A stretch of 64,000 nucleotides of DNA from Pseudonocardia cypriaca (GCF_006717045.1 NZ_VFPH01000003.1:124001-188000); one strand, 5' to 3'. Positions 51,782 through 61,100 are shown, counted from the first letter of the stretch. The notes: a model not told the origin generated them from the sequence alone. A program made the numbers and translations.

Positions 51782-52935
51782 CGGGCGATCCCGGTGTGCG
51801 TACGGGTCACGCGCCTGCTGTGCACGCCCGTGACGATCTCGTAGTGGATGGTGCCGAGCTCGTCCGCCCAGTCCTGGGCGGTCGGCTCCCCATCGTCACC
51901 GGGGCCGAAGAACACCGCTGTGTCACCTTCCCGGACGCCCGCGCCGTCCTCGCAGTCCACCACCACCTGGTCCATGCTCACCCGGCCGACGACCGGGCGC
52001 AGCGCGCCGCCCAGCAGCACCCGCATCCGCCCGCTCAACCTGCGCGGCACACCGTCGGCGTACCCAACCGGGACGAGCGCAAGGATCGTGTCGCTCCGGG
52101 TGGTCCACTCGTGCCCGTACGACACGCCCTCACCGGCCGGTACCCGCTTGACCAGCGCCACGCGACCGCGCAGCGTCATCGCCGGCTTCAGGGACGTCTC
52201 GGCGGGCGGGCGACCGAGCGGGTCGAGCCCGTACACCGCGATCCCCGGCCGGACCAGGTCGAAGTGCAGGTCGGGACGCGTGAGCGTGGCCGCGGCGTTC
52301 GCCAGGTGGCGGATCGGGGTGAACCCGCGCTCGCAGGCCGCCTCCCACGCCGCCGTGAGCCGGGCCGCCTGCAGGTCGAGGCTGGGGTGGTCCGGGATGT
52401 CGGCGTTGGCGAGGTGCGACCAGACCGCCACGACCTCCACGTGCCCGTCGGCGGCCGCCTTCTCGACGTCGTCGAGCAGGGCGTCCCAGTCGGCGGGTTG
52501 CACCCCGCCCCGGGAGAGGCCGGTGTCGACCTTCAGGTGCACCCGGGCCGGGCGGCCGGCGCGCCGGGCACCCGCGGTGACGGCGGCGAGGTGCGCCCGC
52601 GACGCGACGGACAGATCGACGTCGGTGGCCACTGCCTCGGTGAAGTCGTCGTCCGGCAGGTGCAGCCACGACAGCAGCGGCGCCGTGATCCCGGCGCCCC
52701 TCAGCTCCGCGGCCTCGTCGAGGGTGCAGACGCCCAGCCAGGACGCGCCCGCCACCAGCGCCGCCTCCGCGACCGGCACCGCGCCGTGCCCGTACCCGTC
52801 GGCCTTGACCACGGCCATCAGCCGGGCGGTCGGGGCCGCCGCACGGAGCACCTCGACGTTGTGGCGGATGGCCGCGAGGTCGACGAGGGCTTCGGCCCGC
52901 GGCGCACTCGACGGAGACTCCACGTAGTCAATCAT
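51778..52935 (-). CDS. alr: Alanine racemase
   Basis: PLP enzyme making D-Ala for peptidoglycan, 385 residues. The PLP lysine is in MAVVKADGYGHGAVPVA (about residue 44), the catalytic Tyr in GEGVSYGHEW, and SMDQVVVD is typical. A C-terminal beta domain is complete. First gene of the alr-hydrolase-tsaE-HAD-tsaB-rimI-tsaD run, every junction overlapping or close. It is equivalent to Rv3423c. Confidence 0.97.
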   Translation of the reverse strand: MIDYVESPSSAPRAEALVDLAAIRHNVEVLRAAAPTARLMAVVKADGYGHGAVPVAEAALVAGASWLGVCTLDEAAELRGAGITAPLLSWLHLPDDDFTEAVATDVDLSVASRAHLAAVTAGARRAGRPARVHLKVDTGLSRGGVQPADWDALLDDVEKAAADGHVEVVAVWSHLANADIPDHPSLDLQAARLTAAWEAACERGFTPIRHLANAAATLTRPDLHFDLVRPGIAVYGLDPLGRPPAETSLKPAMTLRGRVALVKRVPAGEGVSYGHEWTTRSDTILALVPVGYADGVPRRLSGRMRVLLGGALRPVVGRVSMDQVVVDCEDGAGVREGDTAVFFGPGDDGEPTAQDWADELGTIHYEIVTGVHSRRVTRTHTGIAR

Positions 52936-53027
52936 CGCATTCGCCGTGGATCGCGCATCCCGGCTGGCCCGACCTCCCGGGCACCCGCGAGCGGGGAAAC
53001 CCCACGGCAGCGGGTCGTGCGGGCACG

Positions 53028-53606
53028 CTAGGCACGCCGCCGCGCGCGCAGGTTGCGGTTCTTCACGCGGTTCCCGCAGCCGGACATCTCACACCACCTC
53101 CCACGCCGCCCGTGCGATCGGTCGTAGAACGCCCAGCCGCACTCGTGGTTCTCACACGCTTTGAGGCGCTGCCAGGTCCCGTCGGCCTGGGCGTCGCGGA
53201 TCACGATCAGGAGTCCCGTCCAGGCGATCTCGGACCCAGAACGCGGCGAGGGCTCGATGTGCACGCGACCGATCGGATCGATCTCGAACAAGGGCGTGCT
53301 CGCCCGAGCCGCGGCGCGCAGCGGTGCCAGAACGGCTGCACCGGGAGGCGGGCCGCCTGCGTTCGCCGCCAGTACCGCCCGGACGCTCTCCCGCACCTCG
53401 CGTGCAACTCGCAGCTCTTCGTAGCCCAGGACGGTTGCGGCGTCCGCGAGACCGGCAGCAGTCAACCAGTGGCGGGCGCTGTCCGGCTCGCGGAGGAGAT
53501 CGGTGTCGCTGTCCGCCTCGAACGTGTTCACGAACGCCTGGACCAGCAGCAGCGGCATCGGGGCCGGCTTCGTCTCGTCCGGAGCGACCCAGGCGGGGAG
53601 GGGCAT
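53028..53606 (-). CDS. CGNR zinc-finger transcriptional regulator
   Basis: 192 residues. N-terminal ABATE-like helical domain (LLLVQAFVNTFEADSDTDLL, SARHWLTAAGL), then the complete zinc finger KACENHECGWAFYDRSHGRRGRWCEMSGCGNRVKNR with the canonical CGNR. The ATG at 53606 lies 6 nt after a TAGGAT -10 element, so it is probably leaderless. It is divergent from a small unknown gene at 53678 with a palindrome between them, and is the second such divergon in the window. Confidence 0.92.
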   Translation of the reverse strand: MPLPAWVAPDETKPAPMPLLLVQAFVNTFEADSDTDLLREPDSARHWLTAAGLADAATVLGYEELRVAREVRESVRAVLAANAGGPPPGAAVLAPLRAAARASTPLFEIDPIGRVHIEPSPRSGSEIAWTGLLIVIRDAQADGTWQRLKACENHECGWAFYDRSHGRRGRWCEMSGCGNRVKNRNLRARRRA

Positions 53607-53641
53607 CCGGCCATCCTATGCGTCGTGACCAGTAAAGCCCG

Positions 53642-53676
53642 TTGACAGGTCATGCCGTGACCGGCAAGCTGTGTTT
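53642..53676 (+). promoter_or_regulatory. Promoter with embedded palindrome upstream of 53678
   Basis: TTGACA (-35, 53642-53647), a 17-nt spacer and CAAGCT (-10, 53665-53670), then 7 nt to the ATG at 53678. GGTCATGCCGTGACC (53648-53662) fills the spacer; a further GTGACC lies at about 53624. The divergent CGNR regulator is the likely ligand. Confidence 0.5.
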
Positions 53677-53677
53677 C

Positions 53678-54169
53678 ATGGTCACGCCGAAGGCGGTGCT
53701 GGTGACCGGGAGCGGCGGCGGGCTCGCCGAGCGGAAGATCCGGGCGCGCGACGTGTGGGCGGCCCGCCTGTGCGCATCGCGGCTGGACCGCAGGCTCGGC
53801 GCGGGCGAACCGCCGGAGAACAGCGCCGTGCTGGCCGTGCGGGCCCAGTGGCTGGTGCGACCGGCCGCTTGCAGGGGACTGGCCGGCACGCTGCAGCGGG
53901 TGCTCGCACTGACGGACGGGCAACCGCGGGCGATCACGGCGGTGCGGGTCAGCCGGCGCCACGTCCGTGCCGCTGCCCCGGAACTGCAGGGACTCGTCGA
54001 CCGGCTCCTCGCGGGCGGCCCGGTGTCGGCGTGCGGTGTCGCGCAGCTGAGGGCCCTGCTGGCCGATGGCAGCGGGCCGGTCTACCACCGGCGTTGTCCC
54101 GACGACCTCGCTGCCCGGTTGCGCGAGGTGCGGGCGGCGCTGGACGCCTTCGGCCCGATGCCCCGCTAG
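53678..54169 (+). CDS. Hypothetical basic protein
   Basis: 163 residues from an ATG at 53678 that fits a leaderless start; an upstream GTG at 53642 would overlap the -35. The sequence is helical and Arg-rich, with LVTGSGGGLAERKIRARDVWAARLCASRLDRRL near the start and LREVRAALDAFGPM at the end; there is no membrane segment. The GSGGGLAER block recalls a glycine-rich loop but is not a known motif. Regulated by, or a partner of, the divergent CGNR protein by position. Its stop overlaps the nnr stop. Confidence 0.65.
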   Translation: MVTPKAVLVTGSGGGLAERKIRARDVWAARLCASRLDRRLGAGEPPENSAVLAVRAQWLVRPAACRGLAGTLQRVLALTDGQPRAITAVRVSRRHVRAAAPELQGLVDRLLAGGPVSACGVAQLRALLADGSGPVYHRRCPDDLAARLREVRAALDAFGPMPR

Positions 54170-55611
54170 CGCAAAGCGGCCCGTACGGAGCGGATCGCGG
54201 CCGGGAGGGCGGCCTGCAGGCGGGACGCAGGGGCCGGGGCGCCACGGGCGGCCAGGCCTGCTGCCAGCCCGTGCACGTAGGCGGCGCATCCCGCGGCCCA
54301 CCACGGCTCGAGACCCGCGGCGAGCAGCGCGCCGATCGTCCCGGTGAGGACGTCACCGGACCCCGCAGTGGCCGCCCACGAGGACGTCGAGGGGTGCACG
54401 AGCGCCCGCCCGTGCGGATCGGCGACGACCGTGGCGTTGCCCTTGAGGAGCACGGATACCCCCAGGTCGGCCGCTGCCCGGCGGGCCGCGCCGATCCGGT
54501 CCGTGCCCACCTCACCCGCCACCCGCGCGAACTCGCGGTCGTGCGGGGTGAGCACGACCGGTCGTCCGCGCAGCGCGTCCCTGAGGTCCTTGTGGGTCGC
54601 CAGCAGTGTGATGGCGTCGGCGTCCACGCAGAGCGGCACCTCGTCGGCGACGGCCGCGGCCAGCACCGCGCGGCCCGCGTCGTCGGTGCCGATGCCGGGC
54701 CCGACCGCCCAGGCCTGCACCCGCCCCGCCTCCTCGATCGAACCGGTGGCCACGACCTCCGGCCACCGGTCGCGCACGCCGGGCGCTGCGCTCCCGGCGA
54801 ACCGCACCATCCCGCTCGTCGCGAGCGCGGCGGCGCCGCTGGCCAGCACGGCCGCACCGGGGTAGGTCGCCGAGCCGGCCGCGATCCCCGTGACACCCTG
54901 CGTGTACTTGTCGTCGGTCGGGCCGGGCACGGGCCAACGCGCGGCCACGTCGGGGGCGTCGAGCACGTGGGCGTGCGGCTCCGGCAGGAGCGGGCCGAGC
55001 CCGATGTCCACCAGGTGCACCGACCCGCAACGGGCCGCCGCGAGGACGTGCACCGGCTTGAGCGCACCGAAGGTCACGGTCGCTGCGGCGGTGACGGCGG
55101 GCCCGTCGACGGCGCCGGTGTCCGGGTCGACCCCGCTGGGCAGGTCCACGGCCAGCACCGGCACGCCCGCCGCGTCGGCGGCCGCCACGAGGCGGGCGGC
55201 CGGCTCGCGCAGCGGGCCCCGGCCGGAGATGCCGACGACGCCGTCGATCACGAGGTCGGCTCCGGGAACGGCCACGAGCCCGGCCCCGGCGTCGACGATG
55301 CGCCCGCCCGCACGCAGCAGCGCCGTGAGCCCTTCCGGATGCGCCCGCGCCGGATCGAGCAGCACGGCCGTGACGCCCACCCCGCGCCTGCGCAGCTCCA
55401 TGCCGGCCCACAGCGCGTCGCCACCGTTGTTGCCCGCCCCGACGAGCAGCACGACCCGCCGCCCCGCCACGCGCCCGTCCGCGGCGAGCAACCGTCGGGC
55501 GTGCACCGCGAGCCCGAACGCGGCCCGCCGCATCAACGCACCGTCCGGGGTGCGCCCCAGCAGCACGGCCTCGGCGTCCCGCACCTGCTGAGCAGTCCAT
55601 ACCCCCCGCAT
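54166..55611 (-). CDS. nnr: Bifunctional NAD(P)HX epimerase/ADP-dependent dehydratase
   Basis: Repairs hydrated NAD(P)H, 481 residues. The N-terminal YjeF epimerase domain has VVLLVGAGNNGGDALWAGMEL and VLAVDLPSGVDPDTG, and the C-terminal carbohydrate-kinase-like dehydratase has AVGPGIGTDDAGR, VLTPHDREFARVAG, LLKGNATVV, and the catalytic Asp in TAGSGDVLTGTIGALLA. Both domains are complete. The ATG at 55611 starts RGVWTAQQVRDAE, the usual beginning. It is equivalent to Rv3433c. Confidence 0.96.
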   Translation of the reverse strand: MRGVWTAQQVRDAEAVLLGRTPDGALMRRAAFGLAVHARRLLAADGRVAGRRVVLLVGAGNNGGDALWAGMELRRRGVGVTAVLLDPARAHPEGLTALLRAGGRIVDAGAGLVAVPGADLVIDGVVGISGRGPLREPAARLVAAADAAGVPVLAVDLPSGVDPDTGAVDGPAVTAAATVTFGALKPVHVLAAARCGSVHLVDIGLGPLLPEPHAHVLDAPDVAARWPVPGPTDDKYTQGVTGIAAGSATYPGAAVLASGAAALATSGMVRFAGSAAPGVRDRWPEVVATGSIEEAGRVQAWAVGPGIGTDDAGRAVLAAAVADEVPLCVDADAITLLATHKDLRDALRGRPVVLTPHDREFARVAGEVGTDRIGAARRAAADLGVSVLLKGNATVVADPHGRALVHPSTSSWAATAGSGDVLTGTIGALLAAGLEPWWAAGCAAYVHGLAAGLAARGAPAPASRLQAALPAAIRSVRAALR

Positions 55612-55689
55612 GGGAGGAGCGTAGGACCCGCTCCCGCGTTCCGCGCGTCCCGTCGCAGACCTCCTACCGGGGCCGCTAACGTGCGCCCT

Positions 55690-56517
55690 GTGACCCGCAC
55701 CCGCTCCGCCGCCCGACCGCCCGAGGTGCGCGGCGCCAAGGACGCCGTCGAGCGGCTGTCGCGGCCCGGCCCCCACACCGTGCTCCGCGGCGACCTCGGC
55801 ATGGTCGGCCTCCCGGGCGTGGTCTTCGCGCCCGAGGAGGGCCTTGGACTGCCGGCCGTCGCGTTCGGGCACGACTGGCTGCAGCCCCCGCAGCGCTACG
55901 CCGACCTGCTGCGCCACCTCGCGTCATGGGGCATCGTCGCGGCCGCCCCCGGCAGCCACCGCGGCCCCCTGCCCAGTCACGCCGGGTTCGCCGCCGACCT
56001 GCGCACCACCCTCGACGTGTGCGCCGGAGTCCGCCTCGGCGACGGCCGCATCAGCGTGGACGCCCGCCGCACCGCCTTCGCCGGCCACGGGATCGGCGGC
56101 GCGGCCGCGCTCATCGCCGCGCAGGGCCACCCGCGGGTCGCTGCCGTCGTCACGATCGCGGTGGCGCACACCCACGTGGCCGTCCACGACGCGGCGAGCG
56201 CGGTCACCGTGCCGGCACTGCACATCGCCGCCGGCCGCGACACCGTCACCCCGCCCGCCGGCAACGCCGAGCCGGTCGCGGCCGCGGCCGGCGGACCGGT
56301 GTGGCTCCGGACCATCGACAAGGCCTCCCACACCGGCTTCCTCGAGGGCACGCACTGGAGCGACTTCGTGCTCTCCGGCAGCCCCGACGCCAAGACCCGC
56401 CGCCTCACCCGCGCCCTGGTCACCGCGTTCCTGATGCACCACCTGCTCGACGAGGACCGCGTCGACGTCCTCGTCGACGGCCAGGTCCCCCGCACCACCC
56501 TCATCTCCCGCCCCTGA
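55690..56517 (+). CDS. Dienelactone-hydrolase/cutinase-like alpha/beta hydrolase without nucleophile Ser
   Basis: 275 residues from a GTG at 55690, 7 nt after a TAACGT -10 element (leaderless). The fold is readable: LPAVAFGHDWLQPPQRYADLLRHLASWGIVAAAP, then FAGHGIGGAAALIAA where G-x-S-x-G is expected, PALHIAAGRDTVTPP near the acid, and ASHTGFLEGTHW with the His. The elbow Ser is Gly, so classical esterase activity is doubtful. It may be a binding protein or use another residue. It is divergent from nnr. No signal peptide is present. Confidence 0.85.
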   Translation: MTRTRSAARPPEVRGAKDAVERLSRPGPHTVLRGDLGMVGLPGVVFAPEEGLGLPAVAFGHDWLQPPQRYADLLRHLASWGIVAAAPGSHRGPLPSHAGFAADLRTTLDVCAGVRLGDGRISVDARRTAFAGHGIGGAAALIAAQGHPRVAAVVTIAVAHTHVAVHDAASAVTVPALHIAAGRDTVTPPAGNAEPVAAAAGGPVWLRTIDKASHTGFLEGTHWSDFVLSGSPDAKTRRLTRALVTAFLMHHLLDEDRVDVLVDGQVPRTTLISRP

Positions 56518-56536
56518 CCCGCCCGGTTCCGGTGCC

Positions 56537-56578
56537 CGCGAGTCGCGGTCTGGGTGTACGCGAGTCGCGGCCTGGGTG
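56537..56578. repeat. Tandem 22-bp repeat, two units
   Basis: CGCGAGTCGCGGTCTGGGTG (56537-56556) and CGCGAGTCGCGGCCTGGGTG (56559-56578) with one difference. It lies between converging genes at 56517 and 56586. CGCGAGTCGCG is itself a near-palindrome, so it may be a small terminator or an amplified intergenic motif. Confidence 0.6.
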
Positions 56579-56585
56579 CGGCGCG

Positions 56586-56954
56586 TCAGCCGGGCCGAGG
56601 TGGGTCGAGCTCGGCGATCCGCATGCCTCGCTCGTCGTCGACTCGCTGGGCGTCCGTGCCGCCGAGCCGCATGCCGGTCCGCCGGCCTCCTCCGCCGCCA
56701 GCGGGGAGCGGTGGGACGACGGCGTCGGCGGCCTGCCGCGCGTACGCGTCGCTCTGCTCGGCCGCGGCGGTCGCCTCCCGCCCGAGCAGGGCGCCCAGCA
56801 GCGACGTGCGCTCCGCCCACTCCCGGCCCCGGACGTCCGGCCAGTCGCGGGCGACCTGCTCCCCGAGCACCGCGACCCGGCGCCCGACGTCGCCGAGCAC
56901 TTCCGCGAGCTGCGCGCACCACCGCGCCGCGTCCCGGAGCGCGTCGTCGCTCAC
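56586..56954 (-). CDS. Small helical protein, possible type VII secretion-associated
   Basis: 122 residues. The N-terminal 75 residues form amphipathic helices (LRDAARWCAQLAEVLGDVGRRVAVLGEQVARDWPD, then REWAERTSLLGALL), and the tail is Gly/Arg rich (LPAGGGGGRRTGMRLGG). The ATG overlaps the stop of the 84-residue gene (ATGA), which suggests that the two proteins pair, as in EspC- or WXG-type heterodimers. There is no WXG motif. Function unknown. Confidence 0.6.
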   Translation of the reverse strand: MSDDALRDAARWCAQLAEVLGDVGRRVAVLGEQVARDWPDVRGREWAERTSLLGALLGREATAAAEQSDAYARQAADAVVPPLPAGGGGGRRTGMRLGGTDAQRVDDERGMRIAELDPPRPG

Positions 56955-57205
56955 CGCAGGTCCAGGGCGTCCCGGAGGCGGGTGAGCGCCGTCGACAGCT
57001 CCGCGTCGGCCGCGCTCCCGGCCGCCGCGGCACCGCGGAGCGCGTCGCTCAGCTCCACGAGCTCCCCTGCGGCGCGGCGCAGCCGCTCGATGTCGAGGCC
57101 CGCGGGTGCGCCGCGCAGCGCAGCGTGCAGCTCGTCCGCCAGCCCCGAGGCAGAACGGGCGTGGCCGTGCAACCGGTCGGGATGCAGGTGCAGCTGGGGC
57201 GGCAT
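56951..57205 (-). CDS. Small EspC-like helical protein
   Basis: 84 residues from an ATG at 57205. It begins PQLHLHPDRLHGHARSASGLADEL, resembling the start of EspC/DUF2580-type ESX-secreted or associated proteins, followed by two helices rich in Ala and Leu. No WXG and no C-terminal YxxxD is seen. It is coupled to the 122-residue gene. The ESX-4 locus lies only 4 kb away, so a link to type VII secretion is possible but unproven. Confidence 0.55.
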   Translation of the reverse strand: MPPQLHLHPDRLHGHARSASGLADELHAALRGAPAGLDIERLRRAAGELVELSDALRGAAAAGSAADAELSTALTRLRDALDLR

Positions 57206-57283
57206 GCGTCGATCGTGCCGGAACCGCTCATCCGCCGAGGGCGAACACGGAAATACCGCGGAGCGGAATGTGTTGTCGTTGCC

Positions 57284-58477
57284 GTGGGGGATGTCACGGG
57301 GGATGTTGTCGTCATAGGTGCCGGTCCGGCCGGCCTGGTGCTCGCTCGCCTGCTCCATCGGGCCGGGATCCCGGTCACGGTGTTCGAACGCCGGTCGCGG
57401 GCCGAGCTCACCGCGAAGCCGGGGGCAGGCCTGATCGAGTACCGGACCGTCGAGCTGCTGCGGAGCGTCGGGATCGCGGACGTGGATCTCGAGTTCACGC
57501 TGCGGAACGGGCGCATGGAGTTCCGGACGCCGACCGCGTCGACCGTGTTCGACTACGGGCGGCTGACCGGCGACCGCCCGAACTACATCTATCCGCAGCA
57601 CCAGCTGGTCGGCGCTCTGAGCGATGCGCTGGTCGCGGAGGGGGCCGACGTGCGGTTCTCCACCGCGGTCGGCGCGGTGCGCCAGGACGCGGACGGTGCC
57701 GTCGTCACGCTGGCGGACGGCAGCGAGGTCGACGCGCAGGTGGTGGTCGGGTGCGAGGGCTCGCGCAGCGTGGTCGCCACCGCGATGACGGGGCTGCGCA
57801 CGAACCGGGAGGACCTGCCGGCCCGCCTGATCGCGGTGATCGCCGACGCCCCGCCGCTCGAGGGGCACACGCTCTACGGCCTGCATCCGCGCGGCTTCGC
57901 GGGTCAGATGCGCCGCGGGCCGCACCAGACCCGCTACTACCTGGAGGCACCGGCCACGGACACGGCCGCCGACTGGCCGGAGGAGCGGATCCGCTCGGAG
58001 CTGGCGCGCCGGCTCGACATCCACGGCAAGCTCGACGACGTGCCGCTCGGCGAGCCGACCGTGGTCGAGCTCCGCGTGCGGGTCAACGAGCCGATGCAGG
58101 ACGGCAGGCTCTTCCTCGCGGGCGACGCGGCCCACCTCATCACGTCCGCGGCGGGCAAGGGCATGAACCTGGCGATCCAGGACGCGGTCGAGCTGGCCGC
58201 CGGGCTGGTCGACAGGTTCGGCCCGGCCCGGGACGGCGGCCGGCTCGCCGACTACACCGCGACCCGGCTGCCCGCGATCTGGCGGACCGAGGCGTTCTCG
58301 ATGTGGTACCTGCGCGTCCTCCTCTCCGGACTGCGCAACGGCTCGGAGCCGGCCGGCGCGGTACCGGGCGGGTTCACGAACGGTGTGCGGGAGGGTTGGC
58401 TCGCGGCGCTGCTCGGCGACCCGCTGCTGGCGCGCTGGTTCGCGCACGCCTACGCCGGGGTCGACACCTCGCCCTAG
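57284..58477 (+). CDS. FAD-dependent aromatic monooxygenase (PobA-like)
   Basis: Flavoprotein hydroxylase of 397 residues from a GTG at 57284; the ribosome site is not obvious. The dinucleotide fold DVVVIGAGPAGLVLARLLHRAGIPVTVFERRS, the PHBH-type segment AGLIEYRTVELLRSVG, and the second FAD motif GRLFLAGDAAHLITSAAGKGMNLAIQD are diagnostic of group A monooxygenases close to 4-hydroxybenzoate 3-hydroxylase. The substrate is not certain. No regulator (PobR) or ring-cleavage gene is adjacent. It lies between the EspC-like pair and glmM on the opposite strand. Confidence 0.9.
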   Translation: MGDVTGDVVVIGAGPAGLVLARLLHRAGIPVTVFERRSRAELTAKPGAGLIEYRTVELLRSVGIADVDLEFTLRNGRMEFRTPTASTVFDYGRLTGDRPNYIYPQHQLVGALSDALVAEGADVRFSTAVGAVRQDADGAVVTLADGSEVDAQVVVGCEGSRSVVATAMTGLRTNREDLPARLIAVIADAPPLEGHTLYGLHPRGFAGQMRRGPHQTRYYLEAPATDTAADWPEERIRSELARRLDIHGKLDDVPLGEPTVVELRVRVNEPMQDGRLFLAGDAAHLITSAAGKGMNLAIQDAVELAAGLVDRFGPARDGGRLADYTATRLPAIWRTEAFSMWYLRVLLSGLRNGSEPAGAVPGGFTNGVREGWLAALLGDPLLARWFAHAYAGVDTSP

Positions 58478-58520
58478 GCGCGTGCGGCAGACCGCGGGCT
58501 CATGATCGACGGAATGGCGA

Positions 58521-59864
58521 TCAGTGGACCGCGGCGACGACCTCGGCCAGGCGCCCCGCGGTGGCCTGCGCCTGCTCGGCGGTGGGCGCCTCGACCATCA
58601 CGCGGACCAGCTGCTCCGTGCCCGACGGCCGCAGCAGCACGCGGCCGGAGCCGCCGAGCTCGACCTCGGCCTTCTCCACGGCCTCGCGGACGGCCGCGGA
58701 CCCGGCCACGGCGGCCTTGTCGGCCACCTGCACGTTCCGCAGCACCTGCGGAAGCGGGGTGACGACCGCGGCGAGATCGGCGAGGGAGCGGCCGGTGGCC
58801 GCCATGCGCGCCATCAACCGCAACGCGGTGAGCAGGCCGTCACCGGTGGTGGAGTAGCGCGGCAGGACCACGTGCCCCGACTGCTCACCGCCGAGGCTGA
58901 ACCCGCCGTCGCGCAGCTCCTCGAGCACGTACCGGTCGCCGACGGCCGTGGTGCGCACCGTGATGCCGGCCTCGCGCATCGCGAGGTGCAGGCCCAGGTT
59001 GCTCATCACGGTGGCGACGAGGGTGTTCTCGGCCAGCTCGCCCGCATCGCGCATGGCGACGGCCAGCACGGCCATGATCTGGTCGCCGTCGATCTCCGCG
59101 CCGGTGGCGTCGACGGCGAGGCAGCGGTCGGCGTCGCCGTCGTGGGCGATGCCCAGGTCGGCCCCGTGGGCGCGTACGGCGTCGCGCAGCGACCCGAGGT
59201 GGGTGGAGCCGACGCCGTCGTTGATGTTGAGCCCGTCCGGCTCGGCGTGCAGTGCCACGACCTCGGCGCCGGCGCGCCGGTACGCCTCCGGCGCCACCGT
59301 GGACGCGGCCCCGTGCGCGCAGTCGACCACGACGCGCAGCCCGGACAGCGGGACCGGCGTGACGGCGAGCAGGTGGTCGCGGTAGCGGTCGACGGCGTCG
59401 GCGAGGTCGCGCACGCGCCCGATCGCCGCCCCCGTGGGCCGGTCCGCCGCGGCGCCGATGCCCTCCTCGACCGCGCTCTCCACGGAGTCGGGGAGCTTGT
59501 GGCCGCCCGCCGCGAACAGCTTGATGCCGTTGTCCGGCATCGGGTTGTGCGACGCGGAGATCATCACGCCGAGGTCGGCTCCGAGCTCACCGACCAGGAA
59601 CGCCACCGCGGGCGTGGGGAGGACCCCGACGCGAACCGCATCGGCACCGGCCGAGGTGAGACCGGCGACGACCGCGGCTTCGAGCATCTCACCGCTCGCA
59701 CGCGGGTCGCGGCCGACGACGGCGACCGGGCGGTGCGAGCGATCCCGCTCGGCCAGCACGCGTGCGGCGGACGCGGAAAGCGCCACGGCGAGCTCCGGGG
59801 TGAGGAGCTCGCCGTTGGCCAGTCCGCGAACGCCGTCGGTGCCGAACAGACGCCGTGCGGTCAA
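58521..59864 (-). CDS. glmM: Phosphoglucosamine mutase
   Basis: Interconverts GlcN-6-P and GlcN-1-P for UDP-GlcNAc synthesis, 447 residues. The start is TTG at 59864, giving TARRLFGTDGVRGLANGEL as in relatives. The phosphoserine is in MISASHNPMPDNGIK (about residue 104), metal site DGDADRCLAVD, sugar-binding GGEQSGHVVL and phosphate-binding RPSGTEQLVRVM. It is complete. It lies 4 nt after rpsI, as in Rv3441c-Rv3443c, so cell-wall precursor supply is tied to ribosomal-protein transcription. Confidence 0.97.
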   Translation of the reverse strand: MTARRLFGTDGVRGLANGELLTPELAVALSASAARVLAERDRSHRPVAVVGRDPRASGEMLEAAVVAGLTSAGADAVRVGVLPTPAVAFLVGELGADLGVMISASHNPMPDNGIKLFAAGGHKLPDSVESAVEEGIGAAADRPTGAAIGRVRDLADAVDRYRDHLLAVTPVPLSGLRVVVDCAHGAASTVAPEAYRRAGAEVVALHAEPDGLNINDGVGSTHLGSLRDAVRAHGADLGIAHDGDADRCLAVDATGAEIDGDQIMAVLAVAMRDAGELAENTLVATVMSNLGLHLAMREAGITVRTTAVGDRYVLEELRDGGFSLGGEQSGHVVLPRYSTTGDGLLTALRLMARMAATGRSLADLAAVVTPLPQVLRNVQVADKAAVAGSAAVREAVEKAEVELGGSGRVLLRPSGTEQLVRVMVEAPTAEQAQATAGRLAEVVAAVH

Positions 59865-59868
59865 CGCG

Positions 59869-60455
<587 letters not shown>

Positions 60456-60459
<4 letters not shown>

Positions 60460-60899
60460 TGGGCGACCTGGGTGATCTCGAACGCGGCCGGCTTCTGCGC
60501 GGCGTGCGGGTGCTCGGGGCCGGCGTAGACCTTGAGCTTCTTGGCCATCGCCCGGCCGAGGCGGTTCTTCGGGAGCATGCCCTTGATCGCCTTCTCGACG
60601 AGCCGGTCCGGGTGCTTCTCGATCATCTCGCCGACCGAGCGCTGCTTGAGGCCGCCGGGGAAGCCGCTGTGGCGGTAGACGAACTTGTTGTCCCGCTTGG
60701 TGCCGGAGACGGCGATCTTCTCGGCGTTGACGATGACGACGAAGTCGCCGGTGTCCATGTGCGGGGCGTAGGTCGGCTTGTGCTTGCCGCGCAGCAGGGT
60801 GGCGGCGTGCGTGGCGAGGCGGCCGAGCACCACGTCCGTGGCGTCGATCACGTGCCAGGCGCGGTTGATCTCGCCGGGCTTGGGGCTGTACGTGGGCAC
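60456..60899 (-). CDS. rplM: 50S ribosomal protein L13
   Basis: 147 residues, normal length. AWHVIDATDVVLGRLAT, GDFVVIVNAEKIAVSGTK, RHSGFPGG and GMLPKNRLGRAM are the family blocks. GTG start at 60899. First gene of rplM-rpsI-glmM. A good promoter lies 146 nt upstream. Confidence 0.98.
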
Positions 60900-61044
60900 G
60901 GACCTACCTCGTCGCTGTCGTCTGCTCGTGGGAGCTGCCTCTGGTGCGCGAGTGCGGCATGCTGGGGCGCCGGGCCCGTGGGCCGGGCCGTGCGGGCCGT
61001 GGTGGCACGGCCGCGGGTGTCCACCCGCCGCACATCGAAGAACG

Positions 61045-61074
61045 AGGGTACCCGCCGCGTCGGAGGAGGGTCAA
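61045..61074 (-). promoter_or_regulatory. Promoter of the rplM operon
   Basis: TTGACC (-35, 61074-61069), an 18-nt spacer and TACCCT (-10, 61050-61045). This leaves a leader of about 140 nt before the GTG at 60899. The leader contains GC-rich inverted repeats (about 60968-61015), which could be an L13-type autoregulatory structure. Confidence 0.7.
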
Positions 61075-61100
61075 AACGCCCCCTCCCCCGACGCCCGAGG

